This document shows, piece by piece, positions 52,334 through 63,760 of a stretch of 64,000 nucleotides of DNA. Both the position numbers and the translations under genes were made by a program. The notes below the pieces were generated by a model, which worked only from the letters and a program-made list of their open reading frames with translations, was not told the DNA's origin and ran no database searches. Position 1 is the first letter of the stretch, and every line of letters begins with the position of its first letter. Origin of the DNA: Moringa oleifera (Eukaryota; Streptophyta; Magnoliopsida; Brassicales; Moringaceae); assembly GCA_021397835.1 (NCBI GenBank), contig JAJFZO010000566.1, forward strand, positions 7,493,501-7,557,500. Reading direction: 5' to 3'.

Positions 52334-52868
52334 TGAAGTTAGCCTGAAAACACAAGAAGTCCCTGTGAGGAAGTGGTTCCAATGGATCTGTCCAAGAAAA
52401 CATAGTGTATGCTACTTAATACAGCTATGGAATGTAGTCTGTGCCATTGGCACTTGTATTATCTTTTCATGTTTAACAGCATGAGTTTGCTTTTGCTAGG
52501 TCATCTTTGTCTGTGATTTGTGCTATATTGGACTATCTTGCAATTAGTTAATGTATTGTACCTTATCCCTTCTACATTGGTTTTCTATGGTAATTAGGGG
52601 AAAATCTCTCCCGGTCCCAGCAACCTTTTATTCGGTAAGCTGACTATATTCATGCAATTGGTAGTGCAGAACCCAGCTTGACAATCACAAATCCTGCTAC
52701 TCTGTTGAGATCAATCTGATCAAAACAAAAAAACATATGTAACAGTGAATGTAGGAAGCAAAAAGTAGGACATTGCATATCAAAAACTTTGGAACCAATT
52801 TACTAAATTGTGTTTGTCTGTCTAGTTGTGTGAAATATACGTACTTCCAGAAGAGCAGATTAAGGCTA
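52334..52868. other. 3' flank of F-box gene, copy 2
   Basis: Counterpart of 26569-27103; no additional gene seen. Confidence 0.6.
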
Positions 52869-55800
52869 CCTTAAATATACCTCCACAAAGTCATAAAAAA
52901 GCTTCTTGAGCTGCTGCATGTGATCAACTTCAAGGCATATAACAAAGGAGAAACTCCCATCATTTGTTGGGCTTGGTAGTAGCAAACTCAATCCTTCCAG
53001 ATAAACAATTGCGAGCCCCATGTGTGCAGGTTGACCCCATCTGAAATCTGCATCCTGAATTGGCAGCCACATCCAGTTGACAACATTGAGGTTAGGGCGT
53101 CCATATATGTGATTCCCTTGTCTTGGCACCAAACCATCTAAATTAAGGTGTTGCTCCTAGTAGTCAATGGCTGATCCTAGATACTCATTGTCCATCTTAT
53201 TTATTGCTTCAAGAACTCTCTCCATTATATCCATCAGAAGCTTTGTTTGTAGATTCTTTGCTGAAGCAATTGGCCTACTAGGGAAGACAACATTGCCAAA
53301 ATAAGGTTCTGTTAGCAAAAAAGATGCATTATCTGCTGCATATCCAAAGAAGATTTATTCTTCTACTTTATCAAGTAGTTTAAATTTTAGATGAAGATAA
53401 TCTTTAGTTTAGATATCTAGATAAGTACAATTTTAGATCTTGGTTATTTATTTTCTCCTATAAATAGGATATTCATCAATGTAGCAAAGCAAGTCTTTGC
53501 AAGCTATTCAAAGCAATTTCAAGTTTCAAGAGCTATATCTCTTATTCTTCCTCTCCTCTCAAAAACCAAATATATCCACATTCCAAAAAACCAACAAAGT
53601 GGTATTAGAGCATTTTATCGTGAGGGACTTGTGAGGTTGAAAAAGCTCAAACATAAACCCTAAACACTTCCTACCTATATCCCAGAACCAAAAACCCATA
53701 CACAATGAATTCAGAAAATTCATTCACAACAATTGCACCTCCGATGTTTGATGGAGCAAACTACCAGATGTGGGCTGTTAGAATGGAAGCCTGCCTTGAT
53801 GCCAACGATCTATGGGAAGCTGTTGAACAAGTATATGAAGTTTCAAAATTGCCAAACAATCCTACTGTTGCACAAATCAAGATCCAAAAGGAGAGGAAGC
53901 AAAGAAAATCAAAAGCAAGAGCAACATTGTTTTCACCTGTCTTCTCCATTATATTTATCAAAATAATGACACTGAAAACAATCAAAAAAATTTGAAATTT
54001 TTTGAAGCAGGAATATGAAGGGAATGAAAGGATTAGAGGAATGCAAGTGCTGAATTTGATCCGAGAATTTGAGATGCAAAAAATGAAGGAATCAGAAATA
54101 ATCAAGGACTATTCCGACAGGCTTCTCGGTATAGTTAACAAAGTAAGACTTCTTGGTACTGATTTTTCTAATTTTAGAATTGTTCAAAAAATCTTAGTGA
54201 CAATTCCTGAAAAATTTGAGGCTACAATCTCATCTTTAGAAAACACTAAAGATATATCAAGTATTACCTTGGCAGAATTATTGAATGCACTACAGGCACA
54301 AGAACAAAGGAGGCTTATGAGGCAAGAAGAATCTGTGGAAGGTGCTTTTCAAGCCAAAGCACATAACAACAATGGTGATAAAAACAACAAAAACGGTCAA
54401 GTGTTTTCACCTTATCCTTATTGCAAAAAAATCAATCATCCACAAAACAAGTGTTGGTGGAGGCCAGATGCAAGATGTCACAAATGCGGCCAGTTAGGGC
54501 ATGTGGAAAAAATTTGCAAATCTTAACAACAACAAAGACAAGCCAAGATTGCCATTGAACAACCTCAGGCGGAGGAACTATTTATGGCATCATGCTTTAC
54601 TACGAACAACTCCCTAGAAAGCTGGCTTATAGATAGTGGTTGCACAAACCACATGACTTTTGATCAAGAACTCTTCAAAGATCTTGACAAAACTACAATT
54701 TCTAAAGTCAGAATTGGGAATGGAGCATATCTTATAGTGAAAGGCAAAGGAACAGTGGCAATCAAAAGTCACACAGGTTTGAAATTAATTTCAAATGTTT
54801 TATATGTTCTTGAAATTAATCAAAATCTTTTGAGTGTTGGTCAGCTCTTGGAAAAAGGATATAGGGTGCTATTTGAAGACAATCATTGCTTAATTACTGG
54901 TGCACAAGGCAAAGAGATGTTTAAAGTCTCAATGAAAGGTAAAAGATTTACCTTGAATATGATAAAAGAGAAGCACGCTACAATACACAAAGAAAACTTG
55001 CCTAAATTCAAGGAGGAGCTTCCTAAAGCTGCTAGTTTTCAATATGAGAAGAAAATCAAGCTTCTTGCTTAACAAAACAAAGCTTGGAAGACTAAACAAA
55101 AACTACAGCAAGTTCACACGGATATCAAAAGATCAATGAAAACATAAATAAAGACTTTACAATAAAAGGCTTTATTTGAATATGGCTACAAATCAAGCAG
55201 GTAAAATGTCAAAGTATTCCAAGTTCAAACTCCAAAGAGAAGTACAAAGAAGAGAAGAAATACAATCAAATTTACAGCAAAACAAAAATTCAAAAATGAT
55301 GACAATGATGCTTTCAAAATCGGTGTATGCAGCAAAACAACAAGGAGGAATGTTAGTAAAAAAGATGCCTTATCTACTGCATATCCAAAGAAGATTTATT
55401 CTTTTACTTTATCAAGTAGTTTAAATTTTAGATGAAGATAATCTTTAGTTTAGATATTTAGATAAGTACAATTTTAGATCCTGGTTATTTATTTTTTTCC
55501 TATAAATAGGACGTTCATCAATGTAGCAAAGTAAGTCTTTGCAAGCTATTCAAAGCAATTTCAAGTTTCAAGAGCTATATCTCTTATTCTTCCTCTCCTC
55601 TCAAAAACTAAATAAATCCACATTCCAAAAAACCAACAAGTTCTAGAAATGGAGGATTCAATATGAGTCATTCATTTACGCCTATGTTCAGTCTAGTTAT
55701 TTGATCATCAGCGAGACCTTGTGCCTTGCTAGCACAACGCCATATATGTGCCACCAGAATTTCATAGGTGCTATACTTGGTTGTGCCTCCAACTATTTTC

Positions 55801-55991
55801 AGCTTATCTCTAAGAGTCTTAAGTTGGTCAAGTGTGATTGGGAAGTTACTGTATCATTTGGCTTTTTTAGTGATTGGGACTTCAGGGTCTGGTTATGGTT
55901 ATTCAAGGGAGAAGGTGGATGGTATTTTGTGTTAAAGAAAGAATATCTTGCAACAAGACAATAGGTTAACAATTTGCAAGCCCACAAGTCC
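52869..55991 (-). pseudogene. BAHD acyltransferase pseudogene, copy 2
   Basis: Counterpart of 27104-30225, with the same DFRWG motif, stops, missing N-terminus and Copia insertion. Confidence 0.88.
53310..55638 (+). mobile_element. Internally deleted Copia, copy 2
   Basis: Counterpart of 27545-29872. 5' LTR 53310-53596, 3' LTR 55351-55638. The gag-protease frame is at 53705-55072 with stops at the same two places. The zinc knuckle here is the canonical CHKCGQLGHVEKIC. The 3' LTR is one base longer because of a T run. Confidence 0.92.
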
Positions 55992-56055
55992 AGAAGAATG
56001 GAAGATGAGTGACACTACCCTAGATGAAAAATAAAGTTATAGCCTATTGTATTAT

Positions 56056-57700
56056 TGTTAAATAGGAACATAAGCATATGTTAACTGTATGTAAATATAG
56101 CAATATATACAACATTAGAATAATGTTATTTGACTTAAGGGTATAAATACAATGCATATGGGTCAGCATCATTGTCTAGGCATTCACAGAAAACCTAGCA
56201 GCTTTTATCAAAACCTAGATTTTTTTTTCTTTGGGTACCAAAGCCTTAAAGATCTTTGTCTGTTATCTCCCCTATTGTCTTTGGGTATAAATACAATGCA
56301 TATGGGTCAGCATCATTGTCTAGGCATTCACAGAATACCTAGCAGCTTTTATCAAAACCTAGATTTTTTTTCTTTGGGTACCAAAGCCTTAAAGATCTTT
56401 GTCTATTATCTCCCCTATTGTCTTTGGGTCCAGCAACTCTGCTCTTTCTCAGCCTGCAAAAGATCAAAATACTAAAACACTCTTTCCCTTCTCGGCTCCC
56501 TTAGATTTCGGTTCAACGTGAAGCTGGATAGAAAAAACTACATAATATGGAAGAATCAAGTATTAGCTTTAGCAAGAGGTCACAAGATAGAAGGCTTTTA
56601 ACTGGCAACTGACATTTGTCCACCAATAACCATTCAAATAGCTGACATTGAAGGAAAGATCAAGCAAGAGAGTAATCCGGCTTACCAGGACTAGATTCAG
56701 CAAGGCCAACTTCTTGCAAGTTTGCTGATGTCAATAATATCAGTGGACATCTATGTCCAACTCAAGACTGATATCGCTGCTCATGGATTATGGACTGGTG
56801 TAAAGAGACTATTTGGGACCCAAATGAGGTCCAAGTATATGCAGCTTTAAGTCTACCCTCTACTAAACCAAAAAAAGCTTATCCTCGGTGTCAACCTATT
56901 TTCGCCCACTAATGGGAATAGCTAACAGCCTTGCTATGACAGGTAATCCCATAACAGATTTAGAATACATCACTACTATGTTTACTAGGATTAAGAAAAA
57001 CTATGATGTTGTCTCGATTAATACAGCCAAGGAATGATGAACTATCACTCCAACAAGTACTAGCATTGTTACTTAGTCATGAACAAATGTTGGAACAATA
57101 TAACAAAGAAACCTTTACCGTGTTAACCTTATGGTTAATGTGACATTTAATAAAAGTAACAAGAATTTCAGCCCATGGAGAAGCAACAACTCTACACGTG
57201 GTCGCAATAGAGGCAGAGGAAATGTTAGAGGGAGATGAAAAAATAGTATGAGACCTATATACCAAATCGGCGCCAAGCAGGGTCACACAGCAGTAGATTG
57301 CTTGAATAGATTCGAAGAGACTTTCCAACAGCAGCTCAAACACTACCAGCAACAATCCAAACCAAAATACTTACCTGTAGATGGTTTCTACAGGCCTTAT
57401 CTCAAACCTAGGATGGTATGCAGACAGTGGTGCTTCCAACTACATTACAACAGATCTAGATAATTTATCACTGATGTCCGATTATGCCAGTAAATAAAAC
57501 TGGTGGTTGAAAATGGTAAAGCACTGAACATTTCTCATATTGGATACAATACTTTACTTATATCTTTACAAAATGTTAAGCTGCATCTGAATGATATTCT
57601 AAGAGTTCCTGCAATATCTAAAAATCTTGTCAGCATTTCAAAACGTATTTCTGATAACAATGTACTTATTATTTTTAGTAATGGGTGAAGGATCAACTGC
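56056..57700 (+). mobile_element. Decayed Copia element, LTR through protease
   Basis: LTR-like sequence from 56056 includes the doubled 145-bp unit at about 56141-56430. Gag starts near 56518 with VKLDRKNYIIWKNQ and continues past the duplication edge at 56819. A damaged zinc knuckle near 57260 reads YQIGAKQGHTAVDC, with its first two cysteines lost. Protease near 57414 reads WYADSGASNYITTDLDNLS with D-S-G intact, followed by LNDILRVPAISKNLVSISK near 57570. Everything beyond, including integrase, RT and the 3' LTR, is absent. Many stops. Confidence 0.85.
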
Positions 57701-57704
57701 ATAG

Positions 57705-58580
57705 CAGCCCATTATTTCCTCCTATGACATTCATTTTGAACATATTAAACTATCTTTACAATGTCTCATTGCACCCATCTTGTGTCTCCTTAAGATGGTT
57801 CTTTGGATAGCATCTGGGCATGCTACTATGAAGGTGCTGAACCACACTATGTCTGAAAGCAAACTTAAGTGAAAAATATGATTGATGAGGAAATAAATCT
57901 AGTGCTTTTCTTGCCATTGGTGTCTAAGATGAGTGGTCAGAGCTGTAGTTTGCACCAGTTGGCCTAATGTAACAATTAAGATATCGATCTTGGTTCACTT
58001 TAGCTTAAATCTATGCAATTTTAAAATAGACAAGCAAACGAGAGGTTAAGTTCGACAAACTGAACCTTTGGCACTAATTTGTTGAACCATGATAGGGATT
58101 TGAAAAATAGTTAAAATTTAGATATTTGTAGAAAGGTTTATTTTTATCAAGTATAATTATTGTTTTACTTTCAAGATTGAATCATGTTGTTATCTAGCTT
58201 CTTCTTTAAATAATTTTAGGCACTCTATGCAATATTCTACCTTGCAAGTTCTTATTGCTTGTTGGCATTTTGATTTAATTTAATTTGGACTGTTTATTAC
58301 ATAGCTAACCTTTCGTGCATATGAAAAGTGATTGGATTTGTTAGTTTTATGTACTAACCAAATCTTCGCTTATGTAGAAGAAAATCTAAAGCTCACACCA
58401 CAGATTTTGTTTGATAAAGCAGTTGCTTTTGATGAATCGGAAGAGACACCACCAGGCATAGTTGTGTTATTTTCACAGATGTTTTTTTCCTATTGAAGAG
58501 GAGAACTTGCTTTACTGTTGAACCAAAACATGCTTGTAAGGTTAAGGCAATTGCAATTTCTTTCTCAGAAAAGTTATTCT
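57705..58580 (+). repeat. Direct repeat 1 of an approximately 1.46-kb duplication
   Basis: Aligns in order with 59172-60040 at an offset of 1,459-1,467 bp. Both copies share CATATTAAACTATCTTTA, GGTTCTTTGGATAGCATCT and the listerin exon. Divergence is much greater than between the 25.8-kb units, so this duplication is older. The part before 58370 has no recognisable coding. Confidence 0.75.
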
Positions 58581-58780
58581 TTAGTCACAAATATTTTCTA
58601 GACTTCTTAAAGTCTCAAAGTCCTACTATACGGTCAGTGACATATGCAGTGTTAAGGAGTTGCGTAACAAATATATTGCAAGCACTTAGTGAAGGAAATA
58701 TTAAGGCTCTTGCTACGGCTATAGTTGGTGCTTTCTACGAAAGGATCTCTTTCCTCAATTTAGTGAATCATATAATTTGA
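58375..58780 (+). pseudogene. LTN1: Listerin (LTN1) gene fragment 1
   Basis: [20 protein letters not shown] is followed by a degenerate middle, then an open stretch at 58493-58780 with FTVEPKHACKVKAIAISFSE, KYFLDFLKSQSPTIRSVTYA and NIKALATAIVGAFYER. This matches the N-terminal HEAT-like region of plant listerin, the E3 ligase that ubiquitinates stalled nascent chains on 60S ribosomes. The full protein is close to 1,900 residues, and only about 130 are represented. No RING domain is nearby, and the exon before it is frameshifted. It is a captured or duplicated fragment, not a gene. Confidence 0.82.
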
Positions 58781-59171
58781 AATTCATATTCTTAAACTGT
58801 TGTTGCATATTTAATTTAGATTTCCTTGAAACTCCATAGAGTCTTATGTAAAAATTCTTCTTAATTATTGGTTTTCATTGGTTTTTCTTGTATGTGCTTA
58901 AAATTAAATTTGTGAATCTTATATATCATAGGATAGATTTAACTCTACATCTAAAATCTTTATAAGTTTGGCATATTGTTTTCTTAAGCTATAAAAACTA
59001 GCACGTAATATTTGTAAAGTGAGTCTCAAATCTCATCACACAAGGAGACAAACCAAAACGCTATTGTAGAAGTTTCTTGCAACAATCACGTATTTAAACT
59101 CTAGTTTGCCAAATAGTCACAAAGATAGAGTTAGTTGTTCAAATTCTATAACTATAGTAGTTTTACTACAG
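58781..59171. other. Spacer between direct repeats
   Basis: AT-rich; no coding recognised. It is the portion of the duplicated unit following the listerin exon. Confidence 0.5.
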
Positions 59172-60040
59172 CTATCTATTGTTTCCTCCCATAAAATTCA
59201 CTTTGAACATATTAAACTATCTTTACTAGGTCTAGTTGCACTGTCTTGTGTCTCCCTGATATGGTTCTTTGGATAGCATCTAGGCATGCCATTTTGAAGG
59301 CATTTAACCACACTAGGTTTGAGAGCAAACTTAACTAAAGAGTATGATTGACGGGGAAATAAATTTGATGCTTTTAGGATACTGGTGCCAAAGATGAGTG
59401 GTCAGAACTGTAGAATTTGCAAGTTGGCCTAGTGTACCATATAAGATCTTGGATCTTATTTCAATTTAGCCTAAAGTATTTAATTTATGCACTTTCAAAG
59501 CGAACGAGCAAATAAGAGGTCGAGTTAGACAAATTGAACCTTTTGTAATGATTTGTTGCCACCATGGCAGGGATTTGAAAAATAGTTAAAATTTAGTTAT
59601 TTGATTTGTTTGTAGAAAGTTTTACCCTTGCCATGTATAATTGTTTTTTAAATTTTAAGGTAAATCTTGTTGTTATATGTTTTCTTCTTTAAACAATTTT
59701 ATACACTCTATGCAACATTCTGCTTTGCAAATTCTTATTGCTTGGTGGCATTTTGATTTAATTTAATTTTGGCTATTTATTTTAAGCAAAGGCAGCCTAT
59801 CTTGCATAGGAAAAGAGATTAGATGTTTTAATTTTATGCACTAATTAGATCTTCACTTATCTGGAAGAAAATCTAAAGCTCACACACAGACTTTGTTTAA
59901 TAAAACAATTGATGGTACAATAGTTGTGCCTTTTCCACAGTTTTTTTCCTATTGAAAAGGAGAACTTGCTCTACTGTTGAAGAAAAACATGCTTCCAAGG
60001 CTAGGGCAATTACAATCTTGGTGTTGTTCCCCTCTTTCTA
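59172..60040 (+). repeat. Direct repeat 2 of the approximately 1.46-kb duplication
   Basis: Second, diverged copy of 57705-58580, ending part-way into the listerin exon. Confidence 0.75.
59857..60030 (+). pseudogene. LTN1: Listerin (LTN1) gene fragment 2, truncated
   Basis: YLEENLKLTH and then VEEKHASKARAIT are readable, so it is the same pair of exons as fragment 1. Here the reading VEEKHASKAR is closer to the family form than VEPKHACKVK in fragment 1, so each copy has decayed independently. It stops before the FLDFLKSQSP block, replaced by T-rich sequence. Confidence 0.7.
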
Positions 60041-60853
60041 ATAAAAATATATTTTTAGATTTTATTACTTAAGTTTTTTTTTCTTTTTGATGATGTATCT
60101 TATGTTATTTTATTTTACTATTTACTTTTTCTTTTATTATGCTTTTTAATGATTTTTTTGTTGATTTGTTGGATTTTCTTTTTGTCTCTTTGTTTTTTGT
60201 GGACTTTTTTAAGTTTTTTTGGTTTTCTAGGACTAAGATTTTCTTTTCTTTTCTTCATTAACATTTTATAAATTTTTTTGAACAAATATTTATTTTAATT
60301 CTTGTTTGTTGACTAGTTTTAATGGTTGCAATCAATGAGAGAGAAGTTCTAGATGTAATGAAGCTTGTTGCTTAATCAACAAGTAGTTTTATGAGAGTTT
60401 TTACTGTTGGAAGGGCAGTGCTGGTCTGCTCGTGATTGGTTGGACTGTTCCATTCTTTGTTGGTCCACCATTATGGTGAGTTATTTCAGTTAAAATTTTC
60501 CTACATATTTGAATTCTTCTCTTCAATTTAGTTTGCATTTTGCATGTGATTGTTTTATACTCCTTACATTCTGTGAAAGAATAACGGTAATATTTCAGCT
60601 CTTAACATGTAATGATGCTCGAAACAGTTAGACCTTTTATCTTTGGAATGTTGGATCAATAGATGCATACTGCCTGTTTTCATTAATGCCAACGTGGCTA
60701 TGAAGGTAAGAAGATTGTGGTCATCATCTTGCAATAATTGTTTTTAAATCAAATAATTATCTCTCATGATATGTTTTTGATATATATTTTCATCCATAGT
60801 TGTCCAATTTGATGATGGTCTAGATCAACTTCTTTGTAGGCATATATCTTCTT
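60041..60853 (+). other. T-rich stretch and two unidentified exon-like pieces
   Basis: 60060-60300 is T-rich with no coding. A plus-strand piece at about 60319-60478 reads MVAINEREVLDVMKLVA, a stop, then MRVFTVGRAVLVCS, and ends in GGTGAG, a possible splice donor. Another at about 60599-60715 follows a TTTCAG acceptor-like site and ends in GGTAAG. I cannot assign either to a family. Their boundaries resemble internal exons, as in the identified fragments on either side. Confidence 0.4.
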
Positions 60854-62255
60854 ATCTAAATCTTGATTGGCAATCAACATCCAGAAGTAACGTTAGTTAC
60901 CATGTGTAGTGGTGTTGCAGGAGACTAATGGATAGATTAGTTATTCTTCGCATTAGAACAATGATGGCTAGCTCTCTGAAATGCAACTCAGTCCCCCCAC
61001 AATGAGGAATTCAGGTGCATTTGTCTAGCTGGCCTCTTGTAGGCTTCTTGTAGAGTGTTACAAACGCATTCCAAAGAAAGTGGTAATATTTTCTCAATTT
61101 CTTGAGCATACATGTGTCGTTGAACAGTAGATATTCTCAAGTTGTTATCACCTTTGCATGATATTTTTATTTCTTTTATATTGCACAACTGTAGGGGTTT
61201 ATAATCCATTTCTCTTTCGACTAGTTGTCAACTGTTGATATCAAATTTACTACTATGTATAGTTCAATGCATTCAAGTAGAACGTGTTTATCCTCCTTTC
61301 ACCCTTTTCCTTCATTCTTTTTCTTTATAATTTCTTTTTTTTTTTTGGAAAACTTCCAATTAATTTATTTTCACTTGTTAAGATGAAACCATTGGCCATG
61401 TTCCAGTATCATGCAAGCTGCATGGCACTTTTGATGGATGAAAGTGCTGTCTTGGTTTTTGATTTGAGTTTTATAGCACAAGTGTTTTTGATGGGGTTAA
61501 TCCATGATAGAAGTTACCATATTGTTATAGTCTGATAGCTCACATCTTACAGATATCCGTCTTTTATATTAGAAATTCTATTGATTTTCAATTTCCTACT
61601 TAAGTCATGATTTTAGTGTTCTGAAACTTGTTAGTGATTTTCTTCTTAAAGTTTTTTTATTAATTTTGCTATCAAGTTTGGCTTTCTTCTACTGAAGTAG
61701 TTTTTTGCTTAATCTTATTATTTACTACCATGAATAATCTGGTTTTTGAAATTATGTGAATTTGAATTGTCTAGTTAAATATAGTAAATTTTTTATTATT
61801 ATTAAAATTTTTATCTGAAATTTAGTAGCATTGATGTACAAGTTATCGATCGTGCTCATCGAATGGTCGCTACTCTTCCTATTCATGTGGAAATTTTGGC
61901 AATGCATGATACAATTGAAGAGTAAATGCTAGAATTCTTATGGATGCAGCTTCAGTTGGGCTTCATTGCTTAAAGTGTTGGTAATATTACACTAGAGAGT
62001 TAAAATATGACGATAGTCCTTTTTTTTTAGAGAATAACAAATTAAGCCCTTAAGTTATTGTCTTGGTTATACGTGGGTATTACTTGAAATTCAACTTTTT
62101 GCCTCTGTTTTCATTTAGGATGCCAATAAGGGTAGAAGATTCTTGAAAGAGGAGTATGAAAAACATGAGCTTGAAAGGACACCACGTCGCACCCTTCATG
62201 ATTTTCTGTATCCAACTCGTTTTCGTGAATTTTTTGCCACTAAAAATCATTGTTG
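60854..62255 (+). pseudogene. F-box/SNF2-type helicase fragment (At3g54460-like), C-terminal part
   Basis: Pieces in order: YLNLDWQSTSRSNVSYHV at 60854; VVIFSQFLEHTCVVEQ near 61080; MYSSMHSS near 61255; MKPLAMFQYHASCMALLMDE at 61384, with VFLMGLIHDRS following near 61485; VIDRAHRMVATLPIHVEILA near 61845 with AMHDTIEE; and DANKGRRFLKEEY near 62120 with RRTLHDFL. This is the helicase C-terminal domain and tail of the plant protein that joins an F-box to a SNF2 helicase. Motif V/VI arginine context (RAHRM) is present. Gaps between pieces fit introns, so it was copied as DNA. Stops within pieces and the missing N-terminal part mean no function. Confidence 0.83.
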
Positions 62256-62507
62256 AAATGTCTTATTAATATGTCATTTATGGTAGCTGCATGTTATTTA
62301 CTATTTTCGTCTTCACACAAATAGTAAAATTTTCATTCTTGATTTCCTTTCTCTCTAGCGGTAGATGCCTTTTATCTCTTATCTCATATGTTGACTTCTA
62401 ACTAAGAGTTCATGAAGGTCGAGTTAATTTTTTAGGGTTTTTATAAACTTTTGTATAGCTTTACTCTCTATCTTCTGATGTCTTAATATTTGTTGAAGAT
62501 GAAACAG
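62256..62507. other. Spacer between helicase and SNARE fragments
   Basis: No coding recognised in about 250 bp. Confidence 0.5.
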
Positions 62508-63012
62508 GTTTCCACTGATCAAAGGGGAAAGCTGATGATGTCAACTGAGAGATTAAATCAGTCAACTTGATAGAATCATGGAGCATAGGAGAACAATGCT
62601 ACAAACAAAGGAACTAGGTGCCTCCATCCTCCAAGATTTGCATCAACAATGACAAGCATTGGTGCAGGCCAATGAAACTTCGTGCTTATTCTTATATACA
62701 AAACATCAATTAATGTTTGTATTATAACTTTAATCAAATTCTTCTTTTCACTTGGATTTAATGAAGGCTTTTTATGTTTTTGCCTGATCCTTATCATTCA
62801 CAGGTAATACAATGTATTTATTATAATTAGAGGTTGATTTATAATATTTAGATATTATTACTTTACTACGCAGCTCCATGGAATAGATGAAAATATCCAT
62901 AAAAGCAAAAAAATCTAGACAGCCATGTCAAGAAGGATGAACAAGAACAATGGATAGTTAGCTCCATTATCACAATCCGGGACATTGCCATCCTCTTGTT
63001 TCTTTATTGTGA
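62508..63012 (+). pseudogene. VTI12-like: VTI1-type v-SNARE fragment (VTI12-like)
   Basis: Exon 1 from 62508, after a GAAACAG acceptor-like site, reads VSTDQRGKLMMSTERLNQS, a frameshift, RIMEHRRTML and TKELGASILQDLHQQ. Exon 2 from about 62874 reads LHGIDENIHKSKKI, a stop, TAMSRRMNKN, then in a shifted frame IVSSIITIRDIAILLFLYC, which fits the C-terminal membrane anchor. VTI1 proteins are Qb-SNAREs for traffic among the trans-Golgi, prevacuole and vacuole. The fragment has the SNARE half and anchor but lacks the N-terminal Habc part, and carries stops and frameshifts. The intervening 190 bp look like a retained intron. Confidence 0.82.
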
Positions 63013-63288
63013 GTTGACTCATCAGGTAATTCTCTATTATCACTGTATCAACTTTTGTTATCACTACATTAGCGTGCTTTCTTTTCTCATATAATACAAA
63101 CATTACTTGTTAAACCTATTGGAACTTGATGTTTAGCCAGACACAATCTGCATGAAAATGGAAAATCTTTATACATATGTGATTTTAGATACTCAACTAT
63201 AACCTTCACATTATGAATGTCATAGGATTGTATTAGAGATCAAGTTTGATTATAACCCCTTTGCTTACCGTATTTACCTAATTTTGTA
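63013..63288. other. Spacer between SNARE and kinase fragments
   Basis: No coding recognised. Confidence 0.5.
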
Positions 63289-63760
63289 GTCAGCTGTGTT
63301 GCACTCTCAACCAAAATTTATTGTAGGAACACTAGCTTACATAGCATCTGCCTAAGGTCCTATCCAAAAGAGAAAACAATGGCAAGGTTATATACTTTAG
63401 TTTCTGCATTTTTCTTATACAATTTTTCCTCCTCAATTTCCTTCACTGTTGTTTAATCTGTGTCTTGAATCTAACCCCCCAAGGAATACATAGATTGTGG
63501 ATGTTTGATCTATTAAGGTCACCTTATACATGATGCTTATTGGTGCTTATCCTTTTGAAGATCTTGATGATCCAAAAAACTTCATGAAGACAATTGGGGT
63601 CTGTTAGACTTTCAAACTTCTTTCCTCTGATACGAATAGGCAGAATTCTAAGTGAGTTAAAATAATGAGATGTGTTCTTATTTATCAATGCAGCAGATAA
63701 TCAGTATCCATTTTTTACAATCCTAGATTACGTCCGCGATTTTGAAGAGTTAAGCATCTT
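63289..63760 (+). pseudogene. SnRK2: SnRK2-type protein kinase fragment
   Basis: An exon starting after TTTTGTAG at 63288 reads SAVLHSQPKFIVGTLAYIA and, after a frameshift, VLSKRENNGK. This is the activation loop and the APE region of SnRK2 kinases, which act in ABA and osmotic signalling. A second exon near 63495 reads IVDV, a stop, [20 protein letters not shown] and KTIG. A third near 63693 is degenerate and ends DYVRD, where the family has IPDYVRVS. Exon borders carry GT and AG at plausible places. The N-lobe, catalytic loop and C-terminal domains are absent, and the Trp of DVWS is a stop. Confidence 0.83.

Larger units (their letters stand above)
31055..56819 (+). repeat. Tandem segmental duplication, copy 2 (25,765 bp)
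   Basis: Direct repeat of 5271-31054, joined without spacer. Its right end at 56819 runs straight on into the rest of the Copia gag that copy 1 lacks. All transposon insertions of copy 1 are present at the same sites with the same target duplications, so they predate the duplication. Confidence 0.97.

Noticed and set aside
57248..57463. 71-codon frame as a zinc-finger protein
   Set aside because: It is the damaged gag zinc knuckle and linker of a Copia element running into its protease.
58493..58780. 95-codon frame as an intact small gene
   Set aside because: It is a single internal exon piece of listerin, lacking the start, RING domain and about 1,800 residues of the protein.
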